A DNA stretch of 36,094 bases from a virus. This document shows, piece by piece, positions 14,538 through 21,830 of this stretch (within the stretch, counting starts at the first letter, position 1; each line of letters starts with the position of its first letter). The position numbers and the translations under genes were made by a program. A model generated the notes under the pieces. That model saw nothing but the letters and a program-made list of their open reading frames with translations. It made no database searches and was not told the origin of the DNA. The DNA is taken from positions 1 through 36,094 of the IMG/VR virus record IMGVR_UViG_3300008108_000164; one strand, given 5' to 3'.

Positions 14538-15092
14538 ATGGACTGCGTCAATATAATAGCGGAAGTTGAAGACCAGTTGCAGTCTGGAATAGCAAAAATA
14601 TGGTTACGTGATACCCGCTACGCCATATCGCAAAATGGACGTGTATTTTCTCGTGCGATTCGTATTGGTCGAAAAGATAACGGTTGGAGAGAATTGAAAC
14701 AGTTAAGGACCGGTTCTAAAAAACAATATTCAACAGTCTATTTAGGTGCCGGTAATCGTTGGGATGTGCATAGGCTTGTTTACACTTGCTTTAAAGGTCA
14801 AATACCTGATGGACACGATGTCAGGCACCTCGATGGTAATTCATATAATAATTTTTTAAATAATCTAGCTGTAGGGACGCGTAAGGAGAATATGCAGGAT
14901 GCTGTTAGACATGGAACAACCTGCAAGGGATCCAAAAACTCAAGGTCAAAAATAGATGAATTTACTGCATTAGAAATAAGAAATTTATGTGATTCTAAAA
15001 CTATTACCATGACGTCTATTGCAAAAAGATACGGTGTATCTCTTGAGTGCGTTTCACAGATTTACAGACGTAAAAGATGGGGATGGTTGTGA
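14538..15092 (+). CDS. HNH endonuclease with C-terminal DNA-binding helix-turn-helix (homing-type)
   Basis: The 184-residue protein has AAGGA upstream. It begins with a NUMOD4-like region (RDTRYAISQNGRVFSRAIR), then a HNH_3 domain: VHRLVYTCFKGQIPDG with His78, DVRHLDGNSYNNFLNNL with His97 and Asn101/Asn109, then VGTRKENMQDAVRHG. The C-terminal 45 residues read as a helix-turn-helix (EIRNLCDSKTITMTSIAKRY, GVSLECVSQIYRRK). Free-standing genes like this are common in phages and move between genomes by cutting a target site. It lies next to the GATC array; its last bases overlap the ERCC4 gene. Confidence 0.88.
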   Translation: MDCVNIIAEVEDQLQSGIAKIWLRDTRYAISQNGRVFSRAIRIGRKDNGWRELKQLRTGSKKQYSTVYLGAGNRWDVHRLVYTCFKGQIPDGHDVRHLDGNSYNNFLNNLAVGTRKENMQDAVRHGTTCKGSKNSRSKIDEFTALEIRNLCDSKTITMTSIAKRYGVSLECVSQIYRRKRWGWL

Positions 15093-15607
15093 AGAAAAAC
15101 ATACAACCATCAGATATAATTGCAATTCAAGATAGTAGAGAAAAAGCACCTTTAGATCTTTCGCCCCTTAATGTTGTTGTTGGAACATTGCAAACCGCTG
15201 ATTACAGCGTGAAGGGATTGGAGCAATCGGTAGCAATCGAGCGCAAGTCCCTACCTGATTTCTTGGGCTGCGTTGGCAGGGAACGCGAGAGGTTCGAAAA
15301 AGAGATCCAGAGGCTCTTGGCATACGAGACCAGGGCAATCGTAGTCGAGGCCACTTGGAACGAACTGGAGGCCGGTTTATGGCTCTCTGGGACCCATTAC
15401 AAGTGGAGGTCTAAGATAACATCCTCTCAGGCGGTCGGATCGGCCCTTGGTTGGATCGCGCGAGGGGTGCCAGTCATCATGGCTACCAATCACGAAAGAT
15501 GCTCCAGTTTCGTTGCTAGGCTCTTATTCACGGCAGCCAGGCGGCGATGGGATGAACTTAAACATTTTGGTGATTCAATTCAGAATCCCATTAAGGAGAT
15601 AAAATGA
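15077..15607 (+). CDS. ERCC4-type (XPF/Mus81-like) DNA nuclease
   Basis: A structure-specific nuclease of up to 176 residues. The ERCC4 motifs are intact: DSRE (19-22), an acidic pair in TADYS (Asp42) and ERK (55-57), followed by DFLGCVGRERERFEKEI. The rest forms helices (VARLLFTAARRRWDELKHF). Starts at ATG 15077 or 15083, or GTG 15089 (GTGA overlap with the HNH stop), cannot be told apart; this entry uses the longest. The core, from about 15190, is GC-richer (50-55% by eye) than the surrounding DNA, which suggests a separate origin. It probably resolves recombination or replication intermediates alongside Erf and SSB. Stop overlaps the SSB start. Confidence 0.88.
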   Translation: MGMVVKKNIQPSDIIAIQDSREKAPLDLSPLNVVVGTLQTADYSVKGLEQSVAIERKSLPDFLGCVGRERERFEKEIQRLLAYETRAIVVEATWNELEAGLWLSGTHYKWRSKITSSQAVGSALGWIARGVPVIMATNHERCSSFVARLLFTAARRRWDELKHFGDSIQNPIKEIK

Positions 15608-15972
15608 GTTTTTCAAAAGTGATCATTGTAGGAAGAGTAGGGAAAACCCCAGAGATGTTCAAATCGAAGGCAGGGGAGGATATCGCTAAGTTCTCGGTAG
15701 CCACGTCTAAGAAGTCTGGCGGTCAGGAATTGGTAAGTTGGCACAACGTGGTTTGCTTCAAAAAGACTGCCGAAAATGTAGGCAAGTATCTCGCGAAGGG
15801 TTCCATGGTCGCGATTGATGGCGAACTCTCTTATAGCACTTACGATAACAAGGACGGTGTTAAAATGTATCGGACAGATATCGTTGCAAACTCTGTGCAG
15901 TTTTTGACTAAGCCAGTGTCTCAGGAATCACCGGCTAGTGATGAGCCATCAGACGATTCAATACCCTTCTGA
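15604..15972 (+). CDS. ssb: Single-stranded DNA-binding protein
   Basis: The protein has 122 residues, with AAGGAG before the ATG, and overlaps the ERCC4 stop by four bases. It has a standard OB fold (VIIVGRVGKTPEM, KFSVATSKKSG, SWHNVVCFKKTAENVGKYLAKGSMVAIDGELS, YRTDIVANSVQFL). The acidic tail ends DDSIPF, the classic motif that recruits recombination and replication partners. It coats single-stranded DNA at the replication fork and protects ends during annealing. Confidence 0.95.
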   Translation: MSFSKVIIVGRVGKTPEMFKSKAGEDIAKFSVATSKKSGGQELVSWHNVVCFKKTAENVGKYLAKGSMVAIDGELSYSTYDNKDGVKMYRTDIVANSVQFLTKPVSQESPASDEPSDDSIPF

Positions 15973-16036
15973 TTTTTGTTGGACATATGTTGCCTAGCAA
16001 TGGTAATTTTTTCCTATATCTTTCTTAGGAAAATTA

Positions 16037-16249
16037 ATGTTCGAGCTTTTTAAATACGGAATTCTAATCTCGGCTATCAATTCAGCATTCCTATTCCTGA
16101 TAGCCGGGACTACTATTAAACACGCCGCACAACGCGATTTTAGCCAGCTACAATATGCTGCAGCTATGGGGATCATGCTCGCTATCATTTGGCTCTTTGG
16201 GCTTGCTGGCGTTGGCGTATTTCAATATCTGACGGAAGGTCTGTTATAA
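16037..16249 (+). CDS. Small membrane protein with two helices
   Basis: The protein has 70 residues, with AGGAAA upstream of the ATG. There are two hydrophobic segments (FKYGILISAINSAFLFLIAG and YAAAMGIMLAIIWLFGLAGV), so a hairpin inner-membrane protein is likely. Its stop overlaps the next start (TAATG). The 64-base gap after SSB contains AT-rich sequence with TTGCCTAG (15990) and CCTATAT, possibly a weak promoter. Function unknown; possible roles include superinfection exclusion. Confidence 0.55.
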   Translation: MFELFKYGILISAINSAFLFLIAGTTIKHAAQRDFSQLQYAAAMGIMLAIIWLFGLAGVGVFQYLTEGLL

Positions 16250-16494
16250 TGAACTTAAATCAACTAGCTAAAGCCATAACCGATTTAGAAGGCAAAAATG
16301 TTTTGGTAAGCATAGCTCAAGTGAAGGAGGTACTCTTATGCCTCGGCAAAGTCTTGGCTAAGATGCATCCAGTTGAGCAAGCTGATTTGGTAAGTAAGTT
16401 AATATCGCGTGGAGCGAGACGACTAGGGATGGTCAAAAACTCAGAATTGCTGGCAGGTATGTATTTTTTGCCTAGCTATAAAAAGAGAAAATAA
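16249..16494 (+). CDS. Small helical protein, unknown function
   Basis: I placed the start at the ATG at 16249 (TAATG overlap), giving 81 residues beginning MNLNQLAKAITDLEGKN. A longer in-frame start at 16189 overlaps the membrane gene by 60 bases and is rejected. The sequence is mostly helical (VSIAQVKEVLLCLGKVLAKM, VEQADLVSKLISRGARRLGM). Ends basic (SYKKRK). No family recognised. Confidence 0.55.
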   Translation: MNLNQLAKAITDLEGKNVLVSIAQVKEVLLCLGKVLAKMHPVEQADLVSKLISRGARRLGMVKNSELLAGMYFLPSYKKRK

Positions 16495-16508
16495 TCCTGG
16501 CTCCAGGA
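16495..16508. promoter_or_regulatory. 14-base dyad before the terminase-side genes
   Basis: TCCTGG-CT-CCAGGA is a perfect inverted repeat with a 2-base spacer, just after the stop at 16494 and 27 bases before the ATG at 16535. The short spacer suits a protein-binding dyad rather than an RNA hairpin. A dyad of the same form occurs at 18897. Confidence 0.4.
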
Positions 16509-16534
16509 ATAAAGCAGGAATATAGGTGGGTTAC

Positions 16535-16879
16535 ATGGCAAATAAAAATCCGTCTGTAAGTACAAGATTTAAACCGGGTCAATCTGGGAATATTTCAGGT
16601 AAGCGCAAGGGCTTGCTGACTAGGGATCAAGTCAATGGGACTATCTCAGATTTGTACAAGAACGGTCCCGAAGAATTAAAAGAAGTCATTGAATCGCCTA
16701 AAAGTACAATGCTCCAGATTCATATTGCCTCAATTATTGCCAGAGGCGTCAGTAAGGGTTGCGCTACCGCACTTGAGGGTTTGCTGCAAAGATCTATCGG
16801 CAGAATAAAAGACGAAGCTGAGATAGACGTGCTCGGAGAATTTTCTCTCGCATACAAACGCGATGAAGAGGCAGGATGA
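16535..16879 (+). CDS. DUF5681-like protein (terminase-associated)
   Basis: The start is placed at ATG 16535 with AGGTGG seven bases upstream; an in-frame GTG at 16526 lies within that site. The 114-residue protein begins with TRFKPGQSGNISGKRKG, the signature of DUF5681, a family that often lies just upstream of the large terminase. The rest is helical (EELKEVIESPKSTMLQIHIA, GLLQRSIGR). Small terminase activity is possible but not established for the family. It overlaps the next gene by four bases. Confidence 0.7.
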   Translation: MANKNPSVSTRFKPGQSGNISGKRKGLLTRDQVNGTISDLYKNGPEELKEVIESPKSTMLQIHIASIIARGVSKGCATALEGLLQRSIGRIKDEAEIDVLGEFSLAYKRDEEAG

Positions 16880-17490
16880 AATCTAAATTTAAATCGCTAG
16901 AAAATGAAATTGATTGGGATAAATCAAGAAAAATTTGTGAATCTTATGCAAAAAAAAGTGGATTTTCTTCAATTGCAGAAGACTTTGCAAGCTATGCGAT
17001 TTTAGAAGCTATAGAGAAAAAACATGATGAAATATTTGTTGAAAGAAGATTTGTCGATTTTTTACGAAAAACTTATGGTCGTTCGGGGACACCTGGCGGG
17101 GATGCTAAACAAGAAGGAGTACTCAGATCTTCAGAATTTATTGAAGACAAACATAGATCTGAATTATCAGATAGACGATGCAGTACTTCTTTTGCAGGAA
17201 AGTCTTTAAGATTTCGTGCTTTTGCTTTGTTAAAAGAAGAGGGTTTTACAGGAGAAGAATTGGCAAAAATATGGGGAAAGTCAAGCATGAGTGTCTCCAA
17301 TGTTTTTCGTAAAGAAAGACAAAAGAGGATGCCTAAAAAACAAAAGCACGTGCCCCAGTTTTCTCTTGAAGCAAAAGTTATGGAACACATCAGATATGTT
17401 TTAGAGTTGCATAAAGGTAACAAAACTCACGCTGCCCGAGATCTTGGAATCTCGCTGCGCTGCCTTCGATACAGATTGAATGGAAAGTAG
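16876..17490 (+). CDS. DNA-binding protein with sigma-like N-terminus and Fis-type C-terminus (small terminase position)
   Basis: The 204-residue protein has two DNA-binding regions. Residues ~15-75 (SYAKKSGFSSIAEDFASYAI, VDFLRKTYGR) resemble sigma-70 region 2, and LKEEGFTGEELAKIWGKSSM plus VSNVFRKER resembles a region 4-like helix-turn-helix. The C-terminus (VLELHKGNKTHAARDLGIS, LRCLRYRLNGK) matches the Fis/NtrC helix-turn-helix. It overlaps the large terminase start by 11 bases, the usual position of a small terminase subunit that recognises the packaging site. Alternatives are a late-gene activator or sigma-like factor. Which of these it does is not determined. Confidence 0.65.
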   Translation: MKSKFKSLENEIDWDKSRKICESYAKKSGFSSIAEDFASYAILEAIEKKHDEIFVERRFVDFLRKTYGRSGTPGGDAKQEGVLRSSEFIEDKHRSELSDRRCSTSFAGKSLRFRAFALLKEEGFTGEELAKIWGKSSMSVSNVFRKERQKRMPKKQKHVPQFSLEAKVMEHIRYVLELHKGNKTHAARDLGISLRCLRYRLNGK

Positions 17491-18895
17491 GCCAACCCTA
17501 CAGCGATTTATTCCATTCTCCTATCAAAAAAACGTGATAGATCTAGTCCGCAATTCATTCGACTACTCAACAGGCAATTTAGAAATAATGCTTTCAGGTT
17601 CATATGGATCTGCGAAGTCAATTGTACTCGCGCATCTGGCAGTTACTCATTGCCTGATGAACAAACGCGCTGGTGTTGCAATAGTTAGGCGGGCGCTCCC
17701 AGATATTAAATCCACAATCTTTAGAGAGATCATTGATCATATTGAAGGCGATGCTAGAGAGGAAAATAAAGAAGGGCTAAAGTATTTCTTGCGCGAAGGT
17801 AGAGACTATACCGTAAATCATACGCGTGGATCAATACGGTTTAGCAACGGATCTGAGATAACAAGTGTATATTGGTCTGACAAACGCTACAAAAGACCTC
17901 GTTCTAGATCTTATTCAATGGTTTTGATTGAGGAAGGAACAGAAAATAATTTAGAGGACAAAGAAGGCTTTGAAGAAATTAAAGCGCGCCTTAGACGTAT
18001 ACCGCATATAAAAGAAAATGTGCTGATAGTTGCGACTAACCCAGATTCGCCTTCACACTGGCTTTGGGAATATTTCATTGCACCTAATCAAAATCAGCAA
18101 CACCCAACGCGGTATGTTTTTTACAGCAAGACAGAACAAAACCCGTATCTTGATCCAATGTATATTGACGGCTTACGTGCTAACATGGATGCCAGACGAG
18201 CAAGGCGTTATCTCGATGGCGAGTGGTTAGAGATAGCCAAGGACATGGTTTACTATGCTTATTCAGACGATAACTATATCCCACGTCCATACGAATTTAA
18301 CCCACGGTTTCCTATTCATTTATCATGGGACTTTAACATCGGAGTTGGTAAGCCGTTATCGGCATGCGTATTTCAATACGTGAATGATAAATTCCATTTT
18401 GGTAAAGAGATAGTTATCGAGGGTATGCGTACTCAAGATAGCTTAGAGGAAATGGCGGCGCGCGGTATTCTAGATATGGAGTGTCCGTACTTTGTAGTAA
18501 ATGGCGATGCGAGTGGTAAGCATAAAGATACAAGGAACAGGCGTGATGACTACGAAATTATTGTCGATTACTTATCAAACTACAAAACCGCAGAAGGTAA
18601 GCCTATATCTTTTAGGAAAATAGTGCCGCTTGCTAACCCGCCAGTGAGGCAGCGCCATAACATGGTTAACGCATATGCGAAGAACGCCAATAATGAAGTG
18701 CGGTTATTTGTTTATGAAGAGTGCCCTAATCTGCACAAGGGCTTTAGGTTAGTTGAGCTTTTAAAAGGCGCAAGCTATCAAGAGAACGATGGTCCAGCTT
18801 TCCCGTTTCAACACGTTACTACTGCGGCAGGATACGGCATGTATGCTGCTACTGTCCTAATGGCTCCTAGGAATCAAAGAACCATCCAAATGTAA
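17480..18895 (+). CDS. terL: Terminase large subunit
   Basis: The 471-residue packaging motor begins at ATG 17480 inside the upstream gene. The N-terminal ATPase shows Walker A GSYGSAKS (40-47), a Walker B hydrophobic run with LIEE (~149-152), and the coupling motif IVATNPDSPSHWLWEYF. The C-terminal nuclease has acidic residues at SWDFNIG (Asp ~283), NGDASGKH (Asp ~341), and a final part before HVTTAAGYGMYAA. It powers DNA packaging into the prohead and cuts the concatemer. The portal gene follows two genes later. Confidence 0.95.
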   Translation: MESRPTLQRFIPFSYQKNVIDLVRNSFDYSTGNLEIMLSGSYGSAKSIVLAHLAVTHCLMNKRAGVAIVRRALPDIKSTIFREIIDHIEGDAREENKEGLKYFLREGRDYTVNHTRGSIRFSNGSEITSVYWSDKRYKRPRSRSYSMVLIEEGTENNLEDKEGFEEIKARLRRIPHIKENVLIVATNPDSPSHWLWEYFIAPNQNQQHPTRYVFYSKTEQNPYLDPMYIDGLRANMDARRARRYLDGEWLEIAKDMVYYAYSDDNYIPRPYEFNPRFPIHLSWDFNIGVGKPLSACVFQYVNDKFHFGKEIVIEGMRTQDSLEEMAARGILDMECPYFVVNGDASGKHKDTRNRRDDYEIIVDYLSNYKTAEGKPISFRKIVPLANPPVRQRHNMVNAYAKNANNEVRLFVYEECPNLHKGFRLVELLKGASYQENDGPAFPFQHVTTAAGYGMYAATVLMAPRNQRTIQM

Positions 18896-18896
18896 T

Positions 18897-18929
18897 CAGT
18901 TGACCAACTGCATACAACACCCGTACAAT
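18897..18929 (+). promoter_or_regulatory. Promoter with operator-like dyad before the portal-capsid operon
   Basis: TTGACC (18900-18905), 18-base spacer, TACAAT (18924-18929): each box matches five of six consensus bases. CAGTTG-AC-CAACTG (18897-18910) is a perfect dyad overlapping the -35. This is the best promoter seen in the window and lies two bases after the terminase stop. Confidence 0.65.
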
Positions 18930-18972
18930 CTTAGCCAAGACCAATATAAGATCAAAACAATCTGAGGTAGCT

Positions 18973-19209
18973 GTGATTAAATTCACAATGAAAACTACTG
19001 CTTTGGTAACGACAACGCTTGTTATCATGCTTGGGATTTACGACTTGATTTGCGTCACTACCGGAGTTGGCATTGATATTTCTGTATCGAGATTTCTGAC
19101 TAATGCTGGCATCCAAGCTCCAGGTATAGTCTTTGTTTTTGGATACGTTTGCGGTCATCTATTTGGCTACATGAAACCAATTGGTTGCGATAATTGTAAA
19201 GGCAAATAA
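18973..19209 (+). CDS. Small membrane protein between terminase and portal genes
   Basis: A GTG start with GAGG seven bases upstream gives 78 residues; a downstream ATG (18988) lacks a ribosome site. There are two hydrophobic segments (ALVTTTLVIMLGIYDLICVT and PGIVFVFGYVCGHLFGYM) joined by a polar part (ISVSRFLTNAGIQ), then a tail with CDNC. Small two-helix proteins with 'GxLxGHLF' C-termini are common in phage genomes beside late genes. Function unknown. Confidence 0.65.
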   Translation: MIKFTMKTTALVTTTLVIMLGIYDLICVTTGVGIDISVSRFLTNAGIQAPGIVFVFGYVCGHLFGYMKPIGCDNCKGK

Positions 19210-19212
19210 AAA

Positions 19213-20649
19213 ATGGACATTCCTTACCTGGTTTCTAAGGTTAAAGAATATGATGAATATCTAGATAACGACCGTGATCTCTATCAGATCTACAACGGTG
19301 ACTTGCTTAGCTATGTTGAAAAAGAATTAGCTAATCAGTTGTCGCCTCAAAGTTACATGCAAGCGCAGTTTAGAATACCGCCGATTAATATTTTAAAGCG
19401 GATTATTGATAAGCTTGCCAAGGTTTACTCGCATCCGCCGCGCCGCATAGTCGAAGGCGGATCTACTCAGGAAGAAGAACTCTTTCAGTGGTATGCTGAT
19501 AGTTTCAAAATCAACCAGAATATGGCGATATGCAATGCGTACTTCAATCTAACCAAGCGAGGACTCATTGAGCCTTACCTATACAAAGCTGACGAGTTTA
19601 CTCCAGGAATTGCCAAGCTAAGAGTTATCCCGTCGCACCGAGTCATTGTCGTATCATACGACCGCACCGACCCAACTGTAATGAGTTGCGTTGTTACCTA
19701 CGAAGGTAAATATCAGGCAACACCCACAGGCCAGCCTAGAAGGTATTTCAAAGCTATTGATAAAGAGCGTTTCATTTATTTTGATGAGGATAAGCGTGAC
19801 ATTACTAAGCTTTACGCGCCTGAAAATAATCCTCAAGGCATTAACGTATATGGCGCAATCCCGGCTGTATACGTCAACAGATCAAGCGACTCGACAATGC
19901 CGATTCAAGATTCAGACACAAAACGAATGTCAATCCTTATACCGACATTACTTGCCGACACTAACTACGCTTCTATGTTTCAAGCCTTTTCTATAATGTA
20001 CGGTATCGATGTATCTGACGAAGGTTTGAAGATGTCACCTAATGCCTTCTGGACTTTCAAGTCTGAGATAGGCGTGGAGTCTAAACCTCAGATCGGATCT
20101 ATCAAACCAGAGATGGACGTTGACGGCTCACTAAACTTGATCGCATCTCAATTAGCTTTCTGGCTCAACTCACGCGGCATTAGGCCAGGTGCGATTGGTG
20201 ATATCAATGGAACTAACTTTAGTTCTGGTATCTCTAAGATGATTGATGAAGCGGATACTGCCGAGGACCGTAAAGAGCAAGTACCTTACTTCAAGACTGC
20301 AGAAGAGGAATTGTGGGATTTGGTACTGCACAAGATGCATCCAGTATGGTCTAGCACTGGCATGATCGAAAACCGCACGTTCTTTAGACCAACGTCATAT
20401 GTAAGCGTCAACTTCCCTGAACAGATCTCAATGCAGCGCCGCTCTGATTTAGTCAAAGAAGTCATCGAAGAAATGAAGGCTGGATTAATCGACCGCCGCC
20501 GCGCATTAAAACGAATCAATCCAGATATGTCAGATAAAGAAATTGATGAGCTGATGTCTGATTTAATTCTAACGGAAGTTATCGAGACTCCAGATGATAT
20601 GGAGGAAGAAGAAGAGGTTCCAAATGGCATGGATGAAGACCAAGATTGA
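19213..20649 (+). CDS. Portal protein
   Basis: The protein has 478 residues. The N-terminal helix region (YLVSKVKEYDEYLDND, YVEKELANQL) is followed by typical portal segments: INILKRIIDKLAKVYSHPPRR, FKINQNMAICNAYFNLTKRG, a beta region (YLYKADEFTPGIAKLRVIPS), then ADTAEDRKEQVPYFKTAEEELWDLVL and a C-terminal acidic tail (EEEEEVPNGMDEDQD). It forms the ring at one capsid vertex through which DNA is pumped and to which the neck binds. It lies downstream of the large terminase and upstream of gp10-like, scaffold and capsid genes. Confidence 0.9.
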   Translation: MDIPYLVSKVKEYDEYLDNDRDLYQIYNGDLLSYVEKELANQLSPQSYMQAQFRIPPINILKRIIDKLAKVYSHPPRRIVEGGSTQEEELFQWYADSFKINQNMAICNAYFNLTKRGLIEPYLYKADEFTPGIAKLRVIPSHRVIVVSYDRTDPTVMSCVVTYEGKYQATPTGQPRRYFKAIDKERFIYFDEDKRDITKLYAPENNPQGINVYGAIPAVYVNRSSDSTMPIQDSDTKRMSILIPTLLADTNYASMFQAFSIMYGIDVSDEGLKMSPNAFWTFKSEIGVESKPQIGSIKPEMDVDGSLNLIASQLAFWLNSRGIRPGAIGDINGTNFSSGISKMIDEADTAEDRKEQVPYFKTAEEELWDLVLHKMHPVWSSTGMIENRTFFRPTSYVSVNFPEQISMQRRSDLVKEVIEEMKAGLIDRRRALKRINPDMSDKEIDELMSDLILTEVIETPDDMEEEEEVPNGMDEDQD

Positions 20650-21028
20650 ACTGCCTGAGGATTTTGATTTAGCTAAGTCCGAACGCGAAGAGATTGCTTT
20701 AAAAATTCTAGAGTATATCAAAGAGCGTACTTTAGACGGTGTTGGGATTAAGAACGGTAGGCGGTTTAATTTCCCGAAATACTCGGAAGCCTACATTAAG
20801 TCAGCAGCGTTTAAGGAAGCTGGTAAGTCTGCTAGTGAAGTAAACCTTAAGCTATCTGGCGATATGTTAGATGAGATGAGAATACTTTCTTTACGCGGTA
20901 ACCAGATCTTAATCGGCTTCGAGAACGGAACATTTAGTAACGATAAAGCTGATGGCAACAGTAAAAAGCGTCCGTTTCTAGGTATTAATAAGTCTGAGTT
21001 AGAAGAGATCTTAAGGGAGTTTAAGTGA
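20624..21028 (+). CDS. gp10-like head-tail joining protein (first copy)
   Basis: Start at ATG 20624 with AGAGG seven bases upstream; it overlaps the portal end by 26 bases. 134 residues. The sequence LKILEYIKERTLDGVGIKNGRRF ... LKLSGDMLDEMRILSLRG ... KKRPFLGINKSELEEILREF follows the pattern of small head-tail/virion morphogenesis proteins of the HK97 gp10 type. A second, similar protein is encoded at 21340. It probably acts at the portal-tail interface. Placement in the virion is inferred. Confidence 0.6.
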   Translation: MAWMKTKIELPEDFDLAKSEREEIALKILEYIKERTLDGVGIKNGRRFNFPKYSEAYIKSAAFKEAGKSASEVNLKLSGDMLDEMRILSLRGNQILIGFENGTFSNDKADGNSKKRPFLGINKSELEEILREFK

Positions 21029-21195
21029 GTAAATGCGAGGACTGTATCTATTACTCGGATGAATTTTGTCACCGCTATCCGCCTACTCTTATGACTATGA
21101 TGGACAGCGAGGACGAAGTGCATCCTGCTGTTGGATTTCCTAACGTAGCACATGACGATTGGTGCGGTGAGTTTAAGGCGGACACTTTAAATTGA
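21025..21195 (+). CDS. Small Cys-rich (zinc-ribbon-like) protein
   Basis: A GTG overlapping the previous stop (GTGA) with GGGAG five bases upstream starts a 56-residue protein, MSKCEDCIYYSDEFCHRYPP, ending DDWCGEFKADTLN. Cysteines at 4, 7, 15 and near 48 give a CxxC...C...C zinc-ribbon-like set. Short proteins of this kind (CxxC ... C.RYPP ... DWCGEF) are widespread in phages, without a known role. It was missed by simple length cut-offs. Confidence 0.65.
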   Translation: MSKCEDCIYYSDEFCHRYPPTLMTMMDSEDEVHPAVGFPNVAHDDWCGEFKADTLN

Positions 21196-21356
21196 ACGAG
21201 CTTGAAGACGATTTCTTAGAATACTTTGAGCTATTCGAAGCGGAAAATAGACCGCACCAGAAAGCTAGGGAGTTAGTTGCTAAGAAGTACAAGTTAAGCA
21301 TAGAGGCTACACAGAAACTCTTAGATCACTTGGGGTACTATGAGCTTTCTATCTGA
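21192..21356 (+). CDS. Small acidic helical protein, TTG start
   Basis: A TTG (TTGA overlap with the previous stop) gives a 54-residue product, MNELEDDFLEYFELFEAEN ... AKKYKLSIEATQKLLDHLGYYELSI, ending 17 bases into the next gene. An AAGGCGG lies about ten bases upstream. It fills an otherwise empty 145-base gap, and its codon use is like its neighbours. The start codon is not certain. Function unknown. Confidence 0.5.
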   Translation: MNELEDDFLEYFELFEAENRPHQKARELVAKKYKLSIEATQKLLDHLGYYELSI

Positions 21357-21807
21357 CATTGCAAAATTAAATAAAAACCTCAGAAAGATCGTGCAGGAAT
21401 CAAGTGTTAAAGCTTTGGAGCCTGTTGGTCGTATCGCAATTGATATCATCAGAAAGCGTACTATTCAGGGGTACGGAGTCTCTAAGCAGGGCGGATCTAA
21501 GCAAAGGCTTAAACCTCTATCTGGTAATTACATAAAATTCAGACGACGTAACCGTGGGCGTCTTTCATCTTTTACTAATCCAGGTAAATCAAATTTAACT
21601 TTCACAGGCCAAATGCTTTTGGGAATGGTACAAAAGAGACAAGGTAAATCAGTAATTTTAACATTTGATAGCCAAAGAAATAAAAACGTTGCTGGGTACG
21701 TTTCAGGAGCTAGGCCATTTATGTTCCTAGCTAAAGAAGAGATAGACCAAGTAGTTAAGACATTTGACAAGTATTTTAGAGACCTTGTCAAGTCTAAGAA
21801 TAGATGA
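21340..21807 (+). CDS. gp10-like head-tail joining protein (second copy)
   Basis: The protein has 155 residues, with the same order of elements as the gene at 20624: IAIDIIRKRTIQGYGVSKQGG at the start, LTFTGQMLLGMVQKRQGKS in the middle (compare LKLSGDMLDEMRIL) and ARPFMFLAKEEIDQVVKTF near the end (compare KRPFLGINKSELEEI). It is basic (GNYIKFRRRNRGR). Likely virion morphogenesis or tail completion. The two copies look like ancient paralogs. Confidence 0.6.
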   Translation: MSFLSDIAKLNKNLRKIVQESSVKALEPVGRIAIDIIRKRTIQGYGVSKQGGSKQRLKPLSGNYIKFRRRNRGRLSSFTNPGKSNLTFTGQMLLGMVQKRQGKSVILTFDSQRNKNVAGYVSGARPFMFLAKEEIDQVVKTFDKYFRDLVKSKNR

Positions 21808-21830
21808 TTTAATAAAGGGAGAATTTTAGA

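Noticed and set aside
16189-16248. Longer start of the 81-residue gene
   Set aside because: Would overlap the membrane protein gene by 60 bases; TAATG coupling supports 16249.
8524-16475. TTGCCTAG as a repeated phage promoter box (8524, 12452, 15990, 16468)
   Set aside because: Two of four lie in coding sequence and only the one at 12452 has a good -10; chance occurrence is likely.
17073-17423. Reverse-strand 116-residue frame in the sigma/Fis-like gene
   Set aside because: Opposite to a gene with clear motifs, no ribosome site, no recognisable features.
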